From assembly GCF_030272615.1 (NCBI RefSeq), contig NC_081410.1, positions 185,183,619 through 185,247,618 of the forward strand: 64,000 nt of DNA, given 5' to 3'. Shown here in pieces: positions 12,694 to 24,692 of this stretch. Below the pieces are notes generated by a model. That model saw only the letters and a program-made list of their open reading frames with translations. It did not search any database and had not been told where the DNA came from. This stretch comes from Cryptomeria japonica (lineage: Eukaryota > Streptophyta > Pinopsida > Cupressales > Cupressaceae). A program made the translations under genes and the position numbers. Numbering within the stretch: the first letter of the stretch is position 1; each line of letters begins with the position of its first letter.

Positions 12694-13710
12694 TATGATG
12701 ATCGATGGGCTAGTCATTGGCATGTGTCATTGATAGAACCTATAGTATCAATCACAACATAGATGGGTTGGCATCCAAGGTGATGAGGAGGGGTTGGAGG
12801 AGATGATAGGAGAGGTGATGGTGGAGGGAATGATGGAGGGGATAATGGGAGAGGTGGATAGAGGAGATTGGTGGCCCTTGCTACTATTGCAGCTACAAAG
12901 GAGGAGGGAGGTGATATAGATTTTGACATCGACAGGGATATAGAGTCAGCTGGTGGTGATGATGATTCTTCATCGGGATCATCTAGCTCAAAGGGCACAA
13001 AGAGGAGAAGTGATGATGATGCAGAGACTCCTGTGCTAGAGAACATGGTTGTAGGATAAGATGTGACACATATCAAGGATTCACTATTGGTGAGGGCCCA
13101 AATTTAGAGCTTGTAGGATACATTAGATGTAGAGTAGTAAGATAGGAGAGAGGATCAAGCTTGATTTTGTCAAGAGTAGGAGGATTGGATACAAGAGCGT
13201 GATGCATTGATAGCTAAGAGGGATTAATTATAGATAGAGAGAAACCTCTTTTGTTGTGAGTGAGATGTTGTCGTTTGTCAAACACAATTTGTTCGTGGTA
13301 TATAATCAACATTTTTCTCGTGGTTCTAATGCACACACAATCTAGTAGGATTTTCCATGCTGCATAGGAGGCTATATATTATCATAAGCACTATGAGGTT
13401 GTGGTTCCTGAGGGATAGCGAGTATCAAGCTATTGGGTTTACTGATCCGGGAGTAGGTCTAGCAGATGTACGAGTTGTGATATGAATAGTGGTGGCATCA
13501 TGGGACCATCATGTCCACCACTGGGTCATCCTAGGGTAGGACATAGTGGATAGGCTCTAGATAGGAGTACTATTGGTTAACACTTATAGACACTTTATTG
13601 AGCCATAAAGCCTTATATTTATCGTATTTTGACACATTTTTTGAGATATTTATGAGATGTAGTGTTGTTGATGCTCTATATGCATATGCTATATGTTTCC
13701 TATATGCATG
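12694..13710. other. Unassigned stretch with a small acidic open frame
   Basis: About 1 kb between the CACTA-like end and Copia-A. A 63-codon plus-strand frame at 12868-13059 encodes an Asp/Ser/Gly-rich peptide ending in a KRR cluster, opposite an Ala/Ser/Pro-rich minus-strand frame. Neither is recognisable. The remainder has stops in all frames and may be a decayed transposon internal region. Confidence 0.4.
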
Positions 13711-15683
13711 TGTTACATCAAGAGAGGTGAGCATCTAAGCAAGTTTGATGCTAAATGTGATGAAGGAATATTTCTGGGATATTCCACTAAGAGCAAAGCT
13801 CTCAAGTGATACAACAATAGAACACAGAAAATTGTTGAGAGTATCAATGTTAGGGTTGATGAATCCCATGAGGATCCTGAGGAAACCTGCAATGAGGAAG
13901 AGGAAGATGATCCACGTATAGCCTTCTAGGAATCGATTAAGAAAGAAACAAGTAAAGATCTCAGTGTTCATATACTGGTAGAAGCTGCAGTAGGTGAAGA
14001 AGAAGAGGAAAAGCTAGAAGAACCAGCTAGAGTCATTCCTAGGTATGTGAAACTACATCATGATCTAAAGCAAATCATAGGAGATAAAGATGCAGGGATA
14101 CTCACAAGAAGAAAGGTGAAACAAAACTCTTGCATAATTTCTGAATTGGAGCCCAAGACTTCCAAAGAAGCACTTACAGATGAAGATTGGATTAAGGCAA
14201 TGGAAGAGGAGCTAGACCAAATAGAAAAGAATGCAACATGGTCCTTGGTACCCAGACCAGAACACAAGAATGTCATAGGTACCAAATGGGTTTTTTCAGG
14301 AATAAGCTAAATGAAGAAGGCACAGTTGTGAGGAGCAAGGCAAGACTTGTATGCAAAGGATATGCTCAGGAAGAGGGAGAAGACTATGGAGAAACCTTTG
14401 CTCCTTTGGCTAGATTGGAACATGCCCGAATGCTACTTGCATTTGCAGCATTCAAGGGATTTAAGGTTTATTAGATGAATGTGAATTTTGCATTCTTGAA
14501 TATAAACCTAGAAGAGGAAGTGTATATTGAGCAACCGAATGGGCTTGGCTTATCAGAAGATAGTAACATGGTGTGTAGATTATAGAAAGCCCTGTATGGA
14601 TTGAAACAAGCACCTAGGGCATGGTATGAACGGTTACACTCTCATCTTGTGAAGATAGAATTTCTAAGAACAAGTGAGGATAGCAACATCTACCTAAAAT
14701 CTGAAGGTGATCAGATTCTGATCTATGAAGTGTTTGTAGATGACATAGTCTTTGGAGGAGATAATAAAATGAGTCATACTTTTGCAGATGAAATCAAGAA
14801 AGAGTTTGAGATGTCTCTGATTGGAGAGATAAAGTTCTTCATTGGATTACAGATTCAGCAAATGAAAGAGGGTATCTTTATTACCCAGTCCAAGTATGTC
14901 AAAGAGGTATTGAAGACCTTTGGCATGGAGGAGAGAAAACCGGTTGGTACACCGATGGTGACCAGCTATAAACTGACTAAGGAAGATGATTTAGCGGTGG
15001 TGAATTAGGAGTATCGATAAATGATCGGTAAGTTGTACTATGTGGTGCACAATAGACCAGATATTTCTCATGTAGTGGGCATAGTAGCTCGTTTTTAGAA
15101 AAGTCCAAGAGAATCCCACTTGGTAGCTGTCAAGCAGATTCTTAAATATCTGAAAGGAACAGTTGACTATGGATTGTGGTATCCATATAATGGTGACTTT
15201 AATCTCAAAGTATATACCAATGTTGATTGGGCAGGTAATGTGGACGACTAGAAGAGCACAACTGGTGGAGCGTTCCTTCTTGGTGGAAGACTAGTCTCAT
15301 GGACAAGTAAGAAGTAGAGTTGTATTTCCTAGTCTACAATTGAAGTAGAATATGTGGCAACATTTATGAACTACACTCAAGCAATCTGGATGAAACATGT
15401 ATTGGAAGGTTTCAAAGTACCTGTATCTAAACTGGTGAATATATTTTGTGACAACACAAGTGCAATAAATATTTCCAAGAATTCAGTATTACATGCTAGA
15501 ACTAAGCACATTGAGCTTAAGTATCACTTCTTGAGAGAAAAGGTTCAAAATAAGGAAGGTGTACTAAAACATGTTTGCAGTAAGGAGCAACTAGTAGATA
15601 TATTCACTAAGCCCTTATCGAAGACTACATTTACCTATTTGAGAGGTGAATTAGGGGTTCTACCCCTTCATGAAGTCAACTAA
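13711..15683 (+). pseudogene. pol: Copia-A integrase tail, reverse transcriptase and RNase H
   Basis: Translation starts in the integrase C-terminal part (DEGIFLGYSTKSKA), passes an acidic linker and enters RT at about 14180 (WIKAMEEEL, then ATWSLVPRP). A frameshift near 14295 precedes RNKLNEEGTV. GLKQAPRAWYERL and the catalytic FVDDIVFGG (about 14730-14757) follow. RNase H runs to 15683 and contains VDIFTKPLS. In-frame stops lie at 14583, 15006, 15018, 15096, 15249, 15315 and 15330; several sit where copia relatives have Gln (NQEYRQMIG, RFQKS, KQSCIS), so CAG-to-TAG or CAA-to-TAA changes are likely. An ancestral catalytic core is plain, but the copy is inactive. Confidence 0.9.
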
Positions 15684-15927
15684 AGTTGTGTGCTCCACAT
15701 CACTCAGGTACTATAGTGTTAAATCTTACAGGATTGATGTGTTGAAGGATGCTACTCCATAGGGGGGGCAACATAGTGGAGAATGGAAGCTTGTGCATCC
15801 ACTTTGGCATTATTGTCAAAGGGGGAGAAGATATCTCATGTATGGGGAGAAGATATCTGATGATGCAGATACACTAGTCTATGATGTTTTTAATTGCAAT
15901 GCTACATTGAGTATTGCCATCAATGCC

Positions 15928-15939
15928 AAAGGGGGAGAT
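15928..15939 (+). promoter_or_regulatory. Copia-A polypurine tract
   Basis: AAAGGGGGAGAT directly before the inferred 3' LTR start, the same tract as at 37126-37137 in the complete Copia-1 copy. It would prime plus-strand DNA synthesis. Confidence 0.75.
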
Positions 15940-16792
15940 TTTTGGCATTTGATGAACCGGTATGATAATATGATGATAATGTATGTTGTCATTGATGTCA
16001 ATAACAGCAAGTGAACCGGTATAAAGAGTTGTAGTAAGCTAGTGTTTGGGTTTCACTAAGTGTGACTACCGGTTGGTAGTTTCAGCTCGAGGGTTTCCAG
16101 TTTGGCAATCCAGCTTGTGTGATGCAACTGATGACATTCTATGATGAGTTAGCTAAGAGATGAAGATGAGATCGAGATGCCACGTCAGCTTTGTGCACAT
16201 GAAGGATTTCCTTGAGGATCTTGCATGTGAAAATTGACTGCATTAAATGTCTACCTCAGAAATGAACACTCTTCTTAGTGGCATGAGAAGAGAGTGTGAT
16301 GGATTACTGATTCCCACGAGCAATGAAGAATGGACGCTGCAGATTGTCTTGTGATCTATTTGAAATTGTATTGCTCTATGCAAATTTTTTTGGACGATTA
16401 GGATTGGACCGCCTATAATTGTAAACCTAAATGCTTGTGTCAAGTGGTGAATATTTTTGTGGTTATATTTGATATGGTTAATTTGCTTAACAACTAAATC
16501 CACTTAGATATGATATGATGATCGACAACAATCTGAAATGAGCTTTTACTTTTGTCAGTAAAGCATTTGGATGTTTTGGTTAAAAGGTTTGTGAGTTTCA
16601 GAGTTGTTTTACTATTATTCTATTATGGCAGTCAATCAGTTTACTTGACAGTGATATTGCAATTTGTAGTTCAGTGTTTGAACCAGCCAGTTTTGAGTTT
16701 GACTTGAGAGGTTGTTTTTGTTTGGTGAAAAGTTTATGTCAGGTTTCTATCTACTGATTCACCCTCCTCTCAGTAGTTGACTGGATCCTTAT
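15940..16792 (+). repeat. Copia-A 3' LTR, degraded
   Basis: Begins TTTTTGG where relatives have TGTTGG, contains TTGTCATTGATGTCAA near its start and ends after the CACCCTCCTCTCAG block that precedes LTR ends in the other copia families here. Boundaries are approximate, and no element was found to its right. Confidence 0.6.
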
Positions 16793-17353
16793 TGATTCAT
16801 CATACCATCAATGTCTACTTTTAGAGATCAGATACCCTATATAGGACTGATCTATCTAGTTTTTAGCGTACCCTTCCCTATATACGACAACTTGACCATG
16901 ATTGATTGATTGATAGGCTTGGATGATTCGATTGATAAGACATTTGATAATTTGGTTTCTGATTCTGATAAGATAATTTGATCTTGTTAAAGCCTCATGT
17001 GAAGTATTTATTGGGTATCTTCTCAAGTGTTTGAACTCCACGAGACATTTTATTGCAAGATTTTTTAAGGAATTTTTATAGTTTTTTTTGTATTTTTTGA
17101 ATTTGATTTTTTTAAATTTATTTTGTATTTTTGAAAAAAAATTATGTTTTTGGATTTTTTATTTTTTTTAATGATAATGCAACTAAAATACACCTATTTT
17201 TTTAATTTTTGCTAGGGGAATTCCCTTAGTTTATCAATGCTTATGATGCAACTAATAGTTATGCAACTTAAAATGAGTATCTTGATTGGACACAACTTTT
17301 TGCCTAAAGAAGGATCATTATGTGAGTCTTTCATTGTATCATGAGTTGGAGAT
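16793..17353. other. AT-rich spacer, nothing recognised
   Basis: Short degenerate TTGATT repeats at about 16900-16990 and a T-rich low-complexity tract at 17050-17200. The last bases before 17354 are either the polypurine tract or flank of Copia-2. Confidence 0.5.
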
Positions 17354-19744
17354 TGTTGGAAGTATGCTGCAAATATGTGTTTCAGAGATATTTGAGAGAT
17401 GTCTTGTCATTGATGTCAACATATTTCTTTGTATGTGACACTGATGCAGTGAAGTTTAGTGAGTTAGTTTGTTCAACGTAGTTAGTGTGATGAAGATCAT
17501 AGTTTGCAAATTAAAGGGTTTGTAGAGGCTTGTCTATGTTGGTATTTTGGTATGGTTTTGTCATTGATGTCAACACCTACTAAACACTTATCAACTCTAG
17601 CACTTTGGAGAATCAGCAACATTCACCGACAAGCAAGTGACTTATGCACAGCCACTGGTATCTGGTACACCGACATGATAAAATGATCACTGACACTTGG
17701 AAGGGCATGGAAAACACTTGGTTATGTCAAAGACATCATGTGGACACCTTGTCTTGGAGTTTTGTTAATTAGCATATTCATATTTACATATTTGCTGTTA
17801 CCAGCAAATAGGTCCAGGTTACACTGGTAGGTTTATCTTTTCTAGATCAGCATGGCACGCTATGGAGATGACTTATTGTTGTTGTAAATGCATTGAGCTG
17901 ACATGTTGAATCGGTTATTGCATCAGATATTGTTTTGTTTGTAAAATGATTTTATTGTAATATATCTTGTAGACCCGACCTACTAAAATTGGTCCTAGGT
18001 TATGGTATAAATGTAAGATCTTATTTGTAAGATCAAGTGTGGAATGCGAAAAAGGATTGTCTGAAGGTATATGCGAGAATAAGAAGAGCTATACACGCAT
18101 ACATCATTTGAAGATTGAAGGAGGGTTTTTGTGAAGACAATTAGAACTACACCGATATTGAATCCAGCATATGAAGATGCTATTTTGAGCAGTACATTCT
18201 TATTGGATTTAACCATCCAACTGTAGTCAGTGTGACTCCTATTTTGTGATTGAGTAGTGAGCTCTAGGTGCTTGGCCTTTCTGCATTTGCAAACCCCATT
18301 TGTATGCACTTACTATCTACAGTAGTATCATCTAATTGTGGGTAAGGTTTCCTACCATGGTTTTCCCCCTTACAGGGTTTCCACATACAAATATTGGTGT
18401 TATGTGTTGTGGATGACTTTGTCCTTTTGTTTATGCATTAATCCTTACCGATATTGTAATTAATTGTTAAAACTATCTACCGACATATTAGACTGGTTTA
18501 CCAGTTTAAGCATTAAGTTGGTTTAATGGTTTTTGGTTTGAATTTGTTAGACAATTGATTCACCCCCCCCTCTCAGTTGTCTCTAGGACCTAACAGTCTA
18601 TAGTTGATTTACTTCAAGTTTCAGAGGTCCGCATGAAGATTTGACTGAGTTATGGGTGTGTGTGTTGTGGTTGACTTTTAAGTTGTCCAGTGGTGACAAA
18701 GTGTCAATATTTTGATCTCCATTTCCCCGCATTGTAATATCTTGATCTGGATTTGGAGATATGTTTTGGATGTTGATTTGTATCCTCAATTCAAGTGGTT
18801 TGTGGTTTGGAGCCCCGCAAGTTATTTTTCAAGGTTGACAATCATTGTAGTTAGTGTTCCTGAAGCTCGGTATGATGATGCTAGTGATTCTAGTAATTTG
18901 TGTTGGTGTGTTGATAATTCATGATGCTTGTGGATGTTTCTAGAGCATGTGCCTTTGTGTTGGTGGTCTGCATTTATCATTGAGCTTGTAATTAATTATT
19001 TTCTCTGGTGCGTTAATGTTCTTCATGTTTTTGGCTGATCGGATGCTTGTAGCGTGTTGTGGATGATCGAGGTGTAATTTTTGGAGGTGTGGCATGTTTG
19101 AGGCATATGATTTGGGTCCATGCTATGTCTTGGCCAATATTTCTTGGTCCGCATGATATATTGTATTGAGTGTGGCTATATTTTTTTAATTAGGTGATGT
19201 GTGTTGAGCCGACCTTGTTGATTTCTCCAAGATTGATGTCATGTATAAATAAATATAATATCTTTGTAATTGTGTAGCATTGTGGATGAGAGGAAGTGTA
19301 TATGTGCACCAAATGTATACATCTTTTAGAGGTAGAGAAGAAGTGTGAAGAAGAAAGTTGTTTTATGCTTCAAAGGGATTGAACTAGACATTAACGAGAT
19401 GTTATTTCTTAGTTCATGATTTTAGGATGTGATTCAAATTTGTTTGTATCGGTAGTGAGCCTTCTTCTTCTTGTTTTAAGTAGTGAGCTCTATGTAGTGT
19501 GCCTGAATGCATGTGCATTCTCCATTGTAATACTTCTAACAGAGTATACCTTTTTTATGGGTTCATCCCAACCATGGTTTTTCCCTTGACCAGGTTTTCC
19601 AAGTCAAAAATCTTTGTGTTATGTGTGTTCTTGATGTGTTGCTGATTTATGCTTTCATGCTTAATTATCAGATCTGAGAGTAAGTTTAATTTGTGTGAAT
19701 TTTTGAGACAACTAATTCACCCCCCCTCTTAGTTGTCTGCCCTA
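17354..19744 (+). repeat. Copia-2 5' LTR, interrupted by a solo LTR
   Basis: TGTTGGAAGTATGC at 17354 to CTGCCCTA at 19744, followed by the PBS. Removing the insertion at 17537-18595 and one TSD copy leaves about 1.33 kb, close to the 1.32-kb inverted relative at 29097-30413. Confidence 0.85.
17537..18595 (+). repeat. Copia-1 solo LTR with TSD GTCTA
   Basis: TGTTGGTATTTTGG to GGACCTAACA, flanked on both sides by GTCTA (17532-17536 and 18596-18600). No PBS, internal region or second LTR. It matches the Copia-1 LTRs at 31600 and 37138 over its length, including TATAAATGTAAGATC near 18007. It was left by recombination between the two LTRs of an inserted element. Confidence 0.95.
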
Positions 19745-19745
19745 T

Positions 19746-19756
19746 TGGTATCAAGC
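19746..19756 (+). promoter_or_regulatory. Copia-2 primer binding site, degraded
   Basis: TGGTATCAAGC directly after the LTR, a slightly shortened form of the TGGTATCAGAGC initiator-Met PBS carried by Copia-1. Confidence 0.8.
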
Positions 19757-19819
19757 TATTTTCATCAATTGGCATTAGTGTAGGTTCCTCTGGAGAAACT
19801 TAACCAATTGAGGTGATCT

Positions 19820-21030
19820 ATGATGATGACTTATAAGAAGGACACTTCGAGATTTGATGGTACTAACTTCTCTCTTTGGATGAATTGCATGGAGTGTCAA
19901 CTAAGATGAATTGGTGAACCTTATTGGGATATTACTAAAGACAAGTATACTATTCCTGCAAATGGACCTTCAACTCTAGATGAGATCCAAAGTTGAATAC
20001 AACATTAGGGATAAGGAAGCATTGTTGAGTGCTCTGATTGATTCTACCATGACAAATGTTATGGAATTGCAGACTGCCCATGAGATCTGGAAGAAGTTGG
20101 AAACCTTGTATAAAGGAGATAGTTATGTGAAGATTGATAAATTGAAAAGCCTAAAGGAAAATATGAGATGTTGAGGATGAGTGAAGATGAGAACATCACT
20201 TCTTTCATGCAGAAGGTGAATGAACTTGTGTGCAATATCAGATGTGTTGGTGGAAAGTTGGAAGAATCAAATATTGTTGCTAAAGTGCATAGATCTTTAC
20301 CTGCATTCTACAAACATAAAGTTTCTACTATTGAGGAGATTAGAACTATGATAGATGTAACCAGAGACATGTTGATTGGTAAGTTTTCAACCTTTTAATT
20401 GAGTGAGTTTGGTGATTCTCTTCCTAAGGTAGAATCTGCATTCAAAGCTACTATTTCTGGAAAGGATAAGTAGAGATATGATCTAGGAGAAAGTTCTTCA
20501 AGGTGGATGTCTAGATATGGAAAGGAGAGGAAGGAGAATGAAGAAAAAGAGAGAGAGATCTTGAAGAGCATGACATGCTTATTGCCAAGAGATTACCTAA
20601 AGGTGTCGGTAAATATGAAGGAAAATTGCTTCTTAAATGTTTTTCTTGCAATAAGATAGGTCATTTTGCCTCAAGGTGTCCAGAGAGAGTTCCTAGAAAA
20701 AATTACAAGCCTAAATTTCAAAAGAGATGTTATTATGTTGCTGATGATGGTGTGTCAAATAATGAATCTGATAAAGGAAATGCAAGTGATAATGAATGGG
20801 TTTTTATTGCTATCAAGGAAGACGATCCAATGCCTACTAATTTTTCTAGCTGCATGAATTTGGAAAGAGATTTGGTTGCATAGGTTCAAGAGAAAGATGA
20901 ATGGGTGATTGATATCAGATGTTGTCACCATATGACAGGTGACAAGAGTAAGTTTGTGAGTTTGTAAAAGTCTGAAGGTGGAGTTGTGAAGTCTGGTGAT
21001 GATAAAGCCGGTATAATCTGTGGTAGAGGA
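19820..21030 (+). pseudogene. gag: Copia-2 gag, frameshifted, cut by Copia-1b
   Basis: Starts at an ATG run at 19820 and reads SRFDGTNFSLWM, the usual copia gag opening. It then needs several frame changes to follow HEIWKKLETLYKG, NITSFMQKVNELV and the zinc knuckle CFSCNKIGHFASRC (CX2CX4HX4C, about 20638-20679), which is complete. The last part reaches HHMTGDKSKF of the protease region before Copia-1b interrupts it at 21031. Stops occur early (TGA after ECQLR) and throughout. Gag would bind RNA and form the particle; this copy is decayed. Confidence 0.85.
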
Positions 21031-22086
21031 TGTTGGTATTATGGATGTGTTGCATTGGTTTTGTCATTGATGTCAACACTTGTCAACACTTGGAGATCTT
21101 TGTTTATGTTCACCAACATGTTCAGTGACTTATGCACAGTCACCGGTATCTAGATCACCGGCAGGTTATATTGTTCACCGGCACTAAGGATGATCTGTTA
21201 TCATTTGGAGATTAATTGGTTATGTTGAAGACATTGTTCAGGCATTTGGTTTTGGTGATTTGATTATTGGTACAATCGAGTTTGCATATTTGTTGTTACC
21301 AGCAAATAGTTCTAGGTTATTGACCAACAACCATTATCTATTCCAAATCACCATGACAAGTTATGGAGATGATTTTTTATTGTTGTAAATGCATTGAGCT
21401 GACATCATGCATCACATATTGATTCATTTGTAATTGATTTTATTGTAATATCTTAGTGAGCCGACCTACACATTTGGTCTTAGGTTTTGGTATATATGTA
21501 AGATCTCATTTGTGAGATTAAGTAGTAGAGTAGTGTGAAAAAGGATTGCAATAAGGTATATGTGAATATAAGAAGAGCTATACATGCAAACATCATTTGA
21601 AGATTCAAGGAAGGTATGAGGAAGATAATCAAATCTTAACCAGTACTGAATCCAGCATATGAAGATGCTATTTTGAGCAATACATTATCATTGGATTTAA
21701 CCATCCAATTGTAGTCAGTGTGACTCCCATTTTGTGATTGAGCAGTGAGCTCTAGGAAGTTGGCCTTTCTGCATGTGTGGATCCCATTTGTACACACATA
21801 CTATTTGCAGTAGTGTCATCTAATTGTGGGTAGGGTTTCCCACCATGGTTTTTCCCCTTACAGGGTTTCCACGTACAAATAACGCTATTACGTGTTGTGT
21901 ATGTTATTTGTCTTTCTATTTGATGAATTAAACTTTACTGGTACTGTTATTAACTGCTAAAGTGTCTACCGACATTAAAGTTTGGTTTACCGATATTATG
22001 CACTAAGTTTGGTTAAGTTATATTTGGGTTGAAATTAATAGGCAACTGGTTCACCCCCCCTCTCAGTGCCTCCGGGACCTAAAAAT

Positions 22087-22098
22087 TGGTATCAGAGC
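22087..22098 (+). promoter_or_regulatory. Copia-1b primer binding site
   Basis: TGGTATCAGAGC, the classic plant copia site complementary to the 3' end of initiator tRNA-Met. Confidence 0.93.
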
Positions 22099-22141
22099 CT
22101 CGTCCTCTTTTTATAGAAGTTTAACAACTTGAGGAGATCCT

Positions 22142-22822
22142 ATGTCTACTAACTATTTCAGGAAGGATAGTCTGAAACTCGATGGAACCAATCATGGTAT
22201 ATGGAAGATTAGAATGGAGACACATCTGAATAGCATTGGAAAAGACATATGGGATGTTACAAAGAATGGCTATGTTGCTCCTACTCAAGGTCAACCTAAT
22301 CCACCAACCTTGGCTAAAGATGAAGAAAATGATTGCAAAGCAAGAGTAACACTTTTGAGCGCATTGTCAGATCAACAAATCATGGGATTATTAGGCCGAT
22401 CTATTGCTAAATCTATTTTGGATGAATTGTAGACATTGAATGAAGGTGATACCACTGTCAAAATTACAAAACTAGAATGCTTCCGGGTCAGGTATCAAAA
22501 TCTGAAAATGGAAGAAGATGAAAGGATTTCTGCTTTTATGGAAAGAGTTAATGAAATTGTTTTGGGTATACAATGTTGTGGAGGATCCTTAAGTGAAGAT
22601 GAAATTGTTTCTAAAGTTTTAAGAGCTTTTCCACCGGCATACAAAATGAAAGTAACTGTTATTAATGAATTAAGAACAATGCCTAATGCATCAGTATCTA
22701 GAGATACTTTGGTTGGAAAACTTTCAGCTTTTGAATCCAACATATGGAGATACTATTTTGAGCAGTACATTATTATTGGATTTAACCATCCAATTGTAGT
22801 CAGTGTGACTCCCATTTTGTGA
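22142..22822 (+). pseudogene. gag: Copia-1b gag N-terminal half fused to LTR-derived codons
   Basis: The ATG at 22142 opens a frame starting MSTNYFRKDSLKLDGTNHG. One TAG at 22430-22432 (probably a former CAG) interrupts it, and the same protein continues to KLSAFE near 22735. The frame then runs into 3' LTR sequence and ends at 22822 with codons that are LTR DNA (ending VVSVTPIL). The zinc knuckle, protease and all of pol are deleted. The fused tail results from the deletion junction and is not a gag domain. The N-terminal half is well preserved compared with the Copia-2 gag around it. Confidence 0.88.
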
Positions 22823-23143
22823 TTGAGCAGTGAGCTCTAGGCAATTGGCCTTTCTGCATGTGCAGACCCTATTTGTACACACATACTATCTGCAGTAGTA
22901 TCATCTGATTGTGGGTAAGGTTTACCACCGTGGTTTTTCCCCTTATAGGGTTTCCACATACAAATAACTGTGTTATGTTTTGTGTATGTTATTTGTCTTT
23001 CTATTTCATGCATTAAACTTTACCAATATTGTTATTGACTGCTAAATTTTCTACCGGCATTAAAGTTTGGTTAAGTTATATTTGGGTTGAAATTAATAGG
23101 CAACTGATTCACCCCCCCTCTTAGTTGCTTCTAGGACCTAATA

Positions 23144-23253
23144 GAGAATCCATTTTTGTTGATGGTAAGCACAATACTAATGATGTCTTGTATGTAGAAG
23201 AACTAAAGCATAATATTTTGAGTGTTGGATAGATGGCTGACAAGGTTTATGAT
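23144..23253 (+). pseudogene. Copia-2 gag/integrase junction fragment
   Basis: Resumes Copia-2 after Copia-1b: VDGKHNTND, LYVEELKHNILSVG, a stop, then MADKVYD. This is the pre-integrase segment, matching the equivalent part of Copia-1 at 33925-34015. It ends at the target site of the orphan insertion. Confidence 0.85.
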
Positions 23254-24105
23254 TGTCGTGGCCAAACGTTTGGGCAAAAATGGAACAACAAATTTTTTTT
23301 GACAACATACACTCATTAAATGATCTACATTAAAATTAAATCAAATAAGTCTTGTCTTAACTAAGGTGCAAATAGAATCGTTTACTAAAGTTGAAACAAT
23401 TAACTAAATCAATATAGCAACAATAATTAGTGAAGACTAATTATTCCCTAAGAGGGTCATCCCATCTTACTTAACTCATCTAATCAGCCTAATTAATTTT
23501 TTGCTTAATTAAAGTCAAGAGATATTTAAATATCTTTATTGTATTATAATTATTCTAGGCTAATTAAAATAACCCATGAGGTTAACTAATTCAATAATGA
23601 TATTTGCCAAATAAATATACTTTATATTAAAGTCAATTTTAAATCCCCAAAACCTTCAAATTTTTTACTATTAAATTCTTGGCCTAAATTGACCTCATAG
23701 GCTAGATTTTGCATAAAATTTTTATTAATAATCATTAATAATTTCCCCCAAATTAAAATTTAACTTAACGTCCATATTTAATTATATATGAACCTTAACT
23801 ATATAATAACCCTAGTTATTAAAATTAGATCAATAATTGTGAATTAGTATATCTATATAAAATTAACTCCCAATTTAAATTATGCGTTGATAAAAGGATT
23901 ATATTAAAATGAATTAATCTTCACCTTAGTCAAATAGGGAGTTATAATTAAATTCCCCACATGGCTCTGACTAAATGGGAGGGAATTTTCCAAACTTTAA
24001 AAAGAATTCCCCCTCTTTAAGTAATATTTTTAAACCTCAAATTGAGTTATTCCTCTACTAAATTTTATTTAAAATCAACTCTAATAATTTATTTTTCTTT
24101 TCTAA

Positions 24106-24204
24106 ATGCTAACCCTAACCCGAATATGGGCTAGGGTTGCATTTCCTATTTTCATCTTTAATTTTATATGCTAACCCTAACCCGAATATGGGTTAGGGTT
24201 GCAT
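24106..24204. repeat. Two telomere-like palindromes
   Basis: 24106-24142 and 24168-24204 each read ATGCTAACCCTAACC, then CGAATATGGG, then YTAGGGTTGCAT: an inverted repeat with arms of about 14 bases containing CCCTAA and TTAGGG. The two copies are about 62 bp apart. Confidence 0.8.
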
Positions 24205-24259
24205 ATTTTACACTTCATGCTCATTGATCTCTTTTTTTTATGCTAGGGTTTACCCCCTT

Positions 24260-24600
24260 TTTTTGTGTGTGCAGGGAATTCGACGAGGGTGGCGGCCGAA
24301 CCATGGCAGCGGTGGAGGTCTCACAGTGGTTGGGAGTTTTAAGAGGGTCTTGGGAGGGTTTTCACACAGGCGGCGGTGAGAGGGTGGGTGCCACCCACAG
24401 TGGTGCCGAGGCCACCACTGCGGGTCGTGGGCCACAGCGGCGTTGCGGCGTCCCTGTGGGACATGGCCTATAGTGGCGGCCAAGGTTGCCCCTGCAGGTT
24501 GCGGCCCACAGTGGCACCATGATGCCTTTTGGGTCGCGGCCCACAAAGGGCCTCATGCCACCCTTAGGCAGCCGTAGGGAGCTTCAGCTCTGGCCCTTGG
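24260..24600. repeat. GC-rich block in the orphan insertion
   Basis: Irregular repeats of GCGGCCCACAGTGGC and GGCCACCACTGCGGG. Both strands have short Ala/Arg/Pro-rich frames typical of GC-rich repeats rather than genes. Poly-A/T and a TA tract follow. Confidence 0.6.
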
Positions 24601-24654
24601 GTAGGGTATAAAAAAAAAAATTTGTTTTAAATTTTTTTTTTGGTTTTTTTTTAA

Positions 24655-24692
<38 letters not shown>

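Larger units (their letters stand above)
13711..16792 (+). mobile_element. Copia-A: 3' half of a Ty1/Copia element
   Basis: Begins abruptly inside the end of integrase and continues through RT, RNase H, a polypurine tract and a degraded 3' LTR. The 5' half is missing and no TSD can be assigned. It is related to Copia-1 in the RT and in the AAAGGGGGAGAT tract. Confidence 0.85.
21031..23143 (+). mobile_element. Copia-1b: internally deleted Copia-1 element inserted in Copia-2 gag
   Basis: 5' LTR 21031-22084, PBS 22087-22098 (TGGTATCAGAGC), the first half of gag, then a direct jump near 22735 into the last ~410 bp of the 3' LTR, ending CCTAATA at 23143. The flanks GAGGA (21026-21030) and GAGAA (23144-23148) are a near-perfect TSD, and Copia-2 coding sequence resumes at once. 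Everything from mid-gag to the middle of the 3' LTR is gone. Confidence 0.93.

Noticed and set aside
12714-13076. 120-codon minus-strand Ser/Pro-rich ORF
   Set aside because: Low-complexity mirror of a GGA-rich plus strand; no family resemblance.
24106-24204. Interstitial telomere array
   Set aside because: Only two CCCTAA-type units per arm and in inverted order; not a head-to-tail array.
24240-24556. Short ORFs on both strands in the GC-rich block
   Set aside because: GC-rich repeats lack stops; no domain, and both strands are equally open.
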